Source of the DNA: Desulfobacteraceae bacterium
GTDB lineage: Bacteria > Desulfobacterota > DSM-4660 > Desulfatiglandales > Desulfatiglandaceae
Reading direction: 5' to 3'
NCBI GenBank assembly: GCA_011048855.1
Contig: DSCZ01000524.1
Location: 1-10,140, forward strand
Length of the DNA stretch: 10,140 nt
The notes beneath the pieces were generated by a model. The model saw only the letters and a list, made by a program, of their open reading frames with translations, was not told the origin of the DNA and made no database searches. The position numbers and the translations under genes are program-made. Below are positions 6,826 through 10,140 of this stretch, in pieces (position 1 is the first letter of the stretch; each line of letters begins with the position of its first letter).

Positions 6826-8916
6826 ATGGCAACGCGAGAGATTTTTTGGAATATTCCTTTTGCCGGTGAAATCCTCCTTTACATTCTTGCCGTCGTGTCG
6901 GTGGCCTTTTTCGGATACGGCATCTACGTGCATGTGCGCCGCATCCTGGGCGGCAAGAGGGTTGTCGTCCCCTGGGCGCGGATCCGCGGAGACGTCGGCC
7001 GTTTCCTCGGCGATTTTTTATTCAACCGAACTGTTTCCGAGAAACACCCGCTGGCCGGTATCATGCACCTTTGCATCATGTGGGGCATGATTGTGCTGTT
7101 CATGGGGACCATCATCGTTTCCATCGAGTATGACCTGTTCCAGAAAATCCTCGGCCTGGAGCGCGGCATCTGGTTCGGGCCGTTTTTCCTGGGCTTTGAG
7201 CTCGTACTGGATGGCTTCGGGGTGCTGCTGATTGCAGGGCTGGTCATTGCGCTGTTAAGGCGGTACGCCCTGAACCGGCCCCAGCTTAAACGGCGGCGCA
7301 CGGACTGGATTCTGCCGGTCTGGCTTCTCGGGATCGCCGGGACGGGCTTTTTCGTGGAGGGCCTGCGCCTGGCGGGAACCTCGGCACAACTGACCTATGC
7401 GCCCGAATGGTCGCCTGTAGGATATGCGATTTCCTTCCTCTGGGTCGATGCCGCCCCGGAAGCAATCCGGGCCTGGCATGCCGGGCTCTGGTGGGTGCAT
7501 GCCGTGCTTGCCCTGGGGGGCCTGGCCTACCTGCCGTATTCCCCCAAGGCCATGCATATGATCACTGCCGGAGTCAACCTTCTCTTCCGGGACCTGCGGT
7601 CCCAGGGACGTCTGGAACCGCTGGATGTGGAAGGGGCGTTCGAGCGGGACGAAGTCCTGGGTTTCGAGACCCTGGCGGATCTTTCCAGAAAGGACCTGCT
7701 TGATGTGGCCGCTTGTACGGAGTGCGGTCGATGCGAGATCAACTGCCCTGCCCACATCGCCGGTAAGCGTCTGTCCCCGCGCGATGTGGTACTCGGACTC
7801 CGCCGGCAGGTCAACGATGAATATCCGCCCTTCGCCAAATCCAGCGGTCCCCGGCGGATTCTGGACGCCGAAGTTCATCCCGTGATGATCGAGGCCTGTA
7901 CTACCTGCATGGCCTGTGTAGAGACTTGCCCCGCCGGAATCGACCCTTTGAAAAAAATTCTGGAAATCCGCCGTTGCGAAGTTATGATGCAGGACGCCTA
8001 CCCGGAGACCTTTGCGGAAGTGTTTGCAGGAATCGAGAAGAGGGGGAACCCCTGGAACGAACACCCTACCGCACGGCTGGATTGGGCCAGGGGGCTTGAA
8101 ATCCGCACCATGGCCGAGGTGGCACAGGCGGGAGATTCCGTGGACTACCTCTTCTGGGTGGGTTGCTCAGCCGCGTTTGATCCGCGCAACCAGGAAATCG
8201 CCCGAAGCCTTGTCCGAATTTTGAACGCGGCCGGTATCTCTTTTGCCGTGCTTGGTGAGGAGGAGCGATGTACCGGTGACCCGGCCCGTCGTATGGGTCA
8301 TGAGTACCTTTTTCAGGTGCAGGCGGAGAAGAATGTGAAAACGCTGGCGAGCTACGCGGTGGAGCGCATCCTCACCCTGTGTCCCCACTGCTATAATACA
8401 TTTACCAAGGAATATAGTGATTTTGGAGGGCACTACCGGGTCGTGCATCACACCGAGCTGATCCGTGGCCTGATCATGGCGGGCAGGATCGAACTGGATC
8501 AGCCGATCCAGGCCGTGGCCACCTACCACGATTCCTGCTACCTGGGTCGTCACAACCGCATCTTTGACGCGCCGCGGGAAGTCATCGAAAAAATCCCGGG
8601 GCTGGAGACCGTGGAAATGGACCGATGCCGGGAATATGCCATGTGCTGCGGTGCGGGGGGCGGGCTCACCTGGATTGAGGAGGATCGGGAGCACCGAGTC
8701 AACGAACGCCGCGTGGAGCAGGCTGAAGAAGCCCTGCTGGGCCGCACGAACAGAAAGCATGGAAAGCCCGGTCTGCTTGCCACGGCCTGCCCTTTCTGCA
8801 TGACCATGTTGGAAGACGGTATTGCGGCCAGGAACACGGAACTGCGGGCACTCGATATTGCCGAGTTGGTGGCCGTGGCCATGGGGCTTGAACATTCAGT
8901 GGCACGACGATTATGA
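6826..8916 (+). CDS. Membrane-bound haem/Fe-S/CCG-domain oxidoreductase, probable ETF:menaquinone oxidoreductase
   Basis: A 696-residue protein. The N-terminal NarI-like part (residues 1-240) has about five to six membrane helices and two H-x6-H pairs, His74/His81 and His218/His225, candidate b-haem ligands. A soluble ferredoxin-like section carries two 4Fe-4S motifs: C297-x2-C300-x2-C303-x3-C307 and C358-x2-C361-x2-C364-x3-C368. Two HdrD-like CCG modules follow. The first contains C447, C482 (RCTGDPARR) and C519/C522; the second contains C571, C601, the MCCGAGGG at 606-613 and C655/C658. This architecture is the one associated with EtfAB in Geobacter, syntrophs and sulfate reducers, proposed to pass ETF electrons to menaquinone. 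I chose ATG 6826 because MATREIFWN is the typical family start, although the SD (AAGGCAGG) is weak. The open frame back to TTG 6673 reads through the promoter region. It is divergent from gntR, and its stop overlaps a possible ATG. Confidence 0.9.
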   Translation: MATREIFWNIPFAGEILLYILAVVSVAFFGYGIYVHVRRILGGKRVVVPWARIRGDVGRFLGDFLFNRTVSEKHPLAGIMHLCIMWGMIVLFMGTIIVSIEYDLFQKILGLERGIWFGPFFLGFELVLDGFGVLLIAGLVIALLRRYALNRPQLKRRRTDWILPVWLLGIAGTGFFVEGLRLAGTSAQLTYAPEWSPVGYAISFLWVDAAPEAIRAWHAGLWWVHAVLALGGLAYLPYSPKAMHMITAGVNLLFRDLRSQGRLEPLDVEGAFERDEVLGFETLADLSRKDLLDVAACTECGRCEINCPAHIAGKRLSPRDVVLGLRRQVNDEYPPFAKSSGPRRILDAEVHPVMIEACTTCMACVETCPAGIDPLKKILEIRRCEVMMQDAYPETFAEVFAGIEKRGNPWNEHPTARLDWARGLEIRTMAEVAQAGDSVDYLFWVGCSAAFDPRNQEIARSLVRILNAAGISFAVLGEEERCTGDPARRMGHEYLFQVQAEKNVKTLASYAVERILTLCPHCYNTFTKEYSDFGGHYRVVHHTELIRGLIMAGRIELDQPIQAVATYHDSCYLGRHNRIFDAPREVIEKIPGLETVEMDRCREYAMCCGAGGGLTWIEEDREHRVNERRVEQAEEALLGRTNRKHGKPGLLATACPFCMTMLEDGIAARNTELRALDIAELVAVAMGLEHSVARRL

Positions 8917-9017
8917 AAAAATTTTTAGTAAAAGCTTTTTCCCGCTGCGGATTAAGTCGGTTGAGAAAGACGCGAAGAGCTGTGACTGGAATCGATTCTC
9001 AAAGATACGGGAGATAG
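8913..9017 (+). CDS. Possible 34-residue basic small ORF overlapping the oxidoreductase stop
   Basis: An ATG at 8913 overlaps the preceding TGA in an ATGA quartet and opens a 34-codon frame (MKKFLVKAFSRCGLSRLRKT..., very basic) ending at TAG 9015-9017, six bases before the GTG of the next gene. There is no SD upstream, so translation would depend on coupling to the oxidoreductase gene. It covers the SD of the next gene and could act as a coupling cistron. It is as likely to be chance, since the neighbouring frame is also open here. Confidence 0.2.
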   Translation: MKKFLVKAFSRCGLSRLRKTRRAVTGIDSQRYGR

Positions 9018-9022
9018 AATCG

Positions 9023-10140
9023 GTGAGAAAGCGCACAAAAAAAATCTTTAAGTTATTTGATGAAGCTGTGCAGGCGGAAAAGCGCTATGAATTTCAGAAC
9101 GCTAAATATTATTATAAAAAACTGGCTGCGTTGCATCCAAATAGCCCGGAAGCCGAACTGGCCCGTGAAAGAATTGAAGATATGGACTTGTTGTCCAACG
9201 AAAAGCGGATTTACAAGAGAATTGAACGGAATGCAAAAAGGGTCCTCACAAAAATCGGCATTGATATCTCAGGAAGCCCGGAAATGCTGCAGATATTGAT
9301 GGAGGCCGACGCCATAGACGTGGACAATGAAAGTGCTCTTTTTATCCCGCTGCGCGAGGATTATATTGAGTCCTGCCTGGATGCGGTTCCGACCGACATG
9401 GCCGAAGACCCGGGTGAGAACGCCTTCGGCACCGGCGCGACCCCCCCGTTTCTTCTTCGACCGGGCAGAGACGATCTTCGATCCGCCAGTCGGGGTGAAT
9501 TCGAAAAAATCGTGGAAACCGCGTCAGAATACTCTGACAGCCTGGGTATATTCAGCATACCAGTCGCCACGGACAGATCGATTTCAGATTTTGAATGCGC
9601 CCGACTCATGGAAGCCGGTTTTCCGGACCTGAAGATGACCCACACCAGGAACATGTCGGATGATGAAACAAAATATTTTCGCCACAGGGACGATTGGCTT
9701 GACGGCACAAGCTTGATCACATCGCTTACCTTCATGCCAAGCATGGTCAGGCCTTTCCTTCGAAGCGCGAGAGCCGGGAACAACCTTCTTCTGCTTGATC
9801 TTACGATTGCCGGGTCCAATGGTCCTGTCAGTCCCGAGGCGCTGCTGACGCAGATCCACGCCCAGGTCCTGTTCATGATGATCCTGGTTCAGACCGTCAA
9901 CCCCGGGATTGGATGCGTGCACGGCGGTATTCCTGATATTCTGGGCGTAGGTGGTGATCTCGGCTACAGTGATCCCGCCCAGCCGCTCATCAACTCAGCG
10001 ATGGCGCGTCTTAATTTATGGGTTACGGGTTTCCCTTCGGCCCAATCGGGCGGCAGCACCAGCATCATCGACGACATCCCCGGCGCCGTGGAGGAATCCG
10101 GGCTGTCGAGAAACACGCTGCGTGAGTACGGTGTACACAT
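9023..10140 (+). CDS. MttB-family (trimethylamine methyltransferase-like) protein with TPR-like N-terminal extension, partial at the right edge
   Basis: The frame is open from a GTG at 9023 to the window end (372 codons seen). GGGAG lies nine bases upstream. From about residue 54 on it follows the MttB fold family. It begins with an MDLLSNEKRIYKRIERNAKR-type start, and then shows KIGIDIS, a FIPLRED segment and GTGATPPFLL at 137-146. Further on come LLLLDLTIAGSNGPVSPEALL at about 255-275 and VQTVNPGIGCVHGGIPDI at 289-306. These enzymes move a methyl group from a methylated amine or betaine to a corrinoid protein. No in-frame TAG occurs in the visible part, and the region holding pyrrolysine in archaeal MttB may lie beyond the edge. 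Residues 12-52 add a TPR-like helix pair ending PNSPEAELARERI, unusual for MttB. An internal ATG at 9182 would remove it. The frame is also open upstream, with a TTG at 8888. Substrate is unknown. Confidence 0.8.
   Translation, partial: MRKRTKKIFKLFDEAVQAEKRYEFQNAKYYYKKLAALHPNSPEAELARERIEDMDLLSNEKRIYKRIERNAKRVLTKIGIDISGSPEMLQILMEADAIDVDNESALFIPLREDYIESCLDAVPTDMAEDPGENAFGTGATPPFLLRPGRDDLRSASRGEFEKIVETASEYSDSLGIFSIPVATDRSISDFECARLMEAGFPDLKMTHTRNMSDDETKYFRHRDDWLDGTSLITSLTFMPSMVRPFLRSARAGNNLLLLDLTIAGSNGPVSPEALLTQIHAQVLFMMILVQTVNPGIGCVHGGIPDILGVGGDLGYSDPAQPLINSAMARLNLWVTGFPSAQSGGSTSIIDDIPGAVEESGLSRNTLREYGVH

Noticed and set aside
7255..8064. Long 269-codon open frame on the minus strand.
   Set aside because: It is antisense to the oxidoreductase, whose cysteine motifs are intact. 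The antisense translation has no recognisable domain and reflects GC-rich codon structure.
8917..8945. A/T-rich stretch after the oxidoreductase stop as a terminator.
   Set aside because: There is no GC-rich stem before the T-runs, and the next gene follows in the same direction about 100 bases later.
9361..9876. Minus-strand 171-codon and plus-strand 101-codon frames near the right end.
   Set aside because: They overlap the MttB-family frame, which is continuous to the edge and carries family motifs.
9023..10140. Possible pyrrolysine (in-frame TAG) in the MttB homologue.
   Set aside because: No in-frame TAG was found in the visible 372 codons; the rest of the gene is outside the window, so nothing can be claimed.

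Overview
This window looks like bacterial chromosomal DNA, most likely from an anaerobic member of the Desulfobacterota (a sulfate- or metal-reducing lineage). That is inferred from the gene families. They are a YedE-type selenium transporter, a haem/Fe-S/CCG-domain oxidoreductase of the kind paired with ETF in anaerobes, and a non-pyrrolysine MttB-type methyltransferase. Genes are tightly packed, have good Shine-Dalgarno sequences, and are mostly moderately GC-rich. No RNA gene, CRISPR array or insertion sequence was found.

Layout. (1) Positions 1-1119, minus strand: yedE, followed at the window edge by the first codons of another gene. (2) Positions 1120-1573: a 454-base gap with the probable yedE promoter and a palindrome inside it, several small hairpins, and an 11-codon ORF with an excellent ribosome binding site. 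(3) Positions 1574-6678, minus strand: a GntR/FCD regulator, a two-domain flavin/folate enzyme of the dimethylglycine dehydrogenase/oxidase family, then etfB and etfA. The last three are packed like one operon (15-base gap, then a 4-base ATGA overlap). (4) From 6826, plus strand: a membrane-bound b-haem/Fe-S/CCG oxidoreductase likely to be ETF:menaquinone oxidoreductase. It is followed by an MttB-family methyltransferase homologue that runs off the right end and carries an unusual TPR-like N-terminal extension.

How the genes fit together (inference): the folate-linked flavoprotein oxidatively demethylates an N-methylated amine such as dimethylglycine or a relative, passing the C1 unit to tetrahydrofolate. 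Its FADH2 electrons go to the EtfAB dimer encoded just downstream, and then to the menaquinone pool through the divergently transcribed membrane oxidoreductase. The MttB homologue could remove a methyl group from the quaternary amine upstream in the same pathway, via a corrinoid protein not in the window. The GntR regulator sits between the two arms and probably controls them. yedE looks like a separate selenium-related unit.
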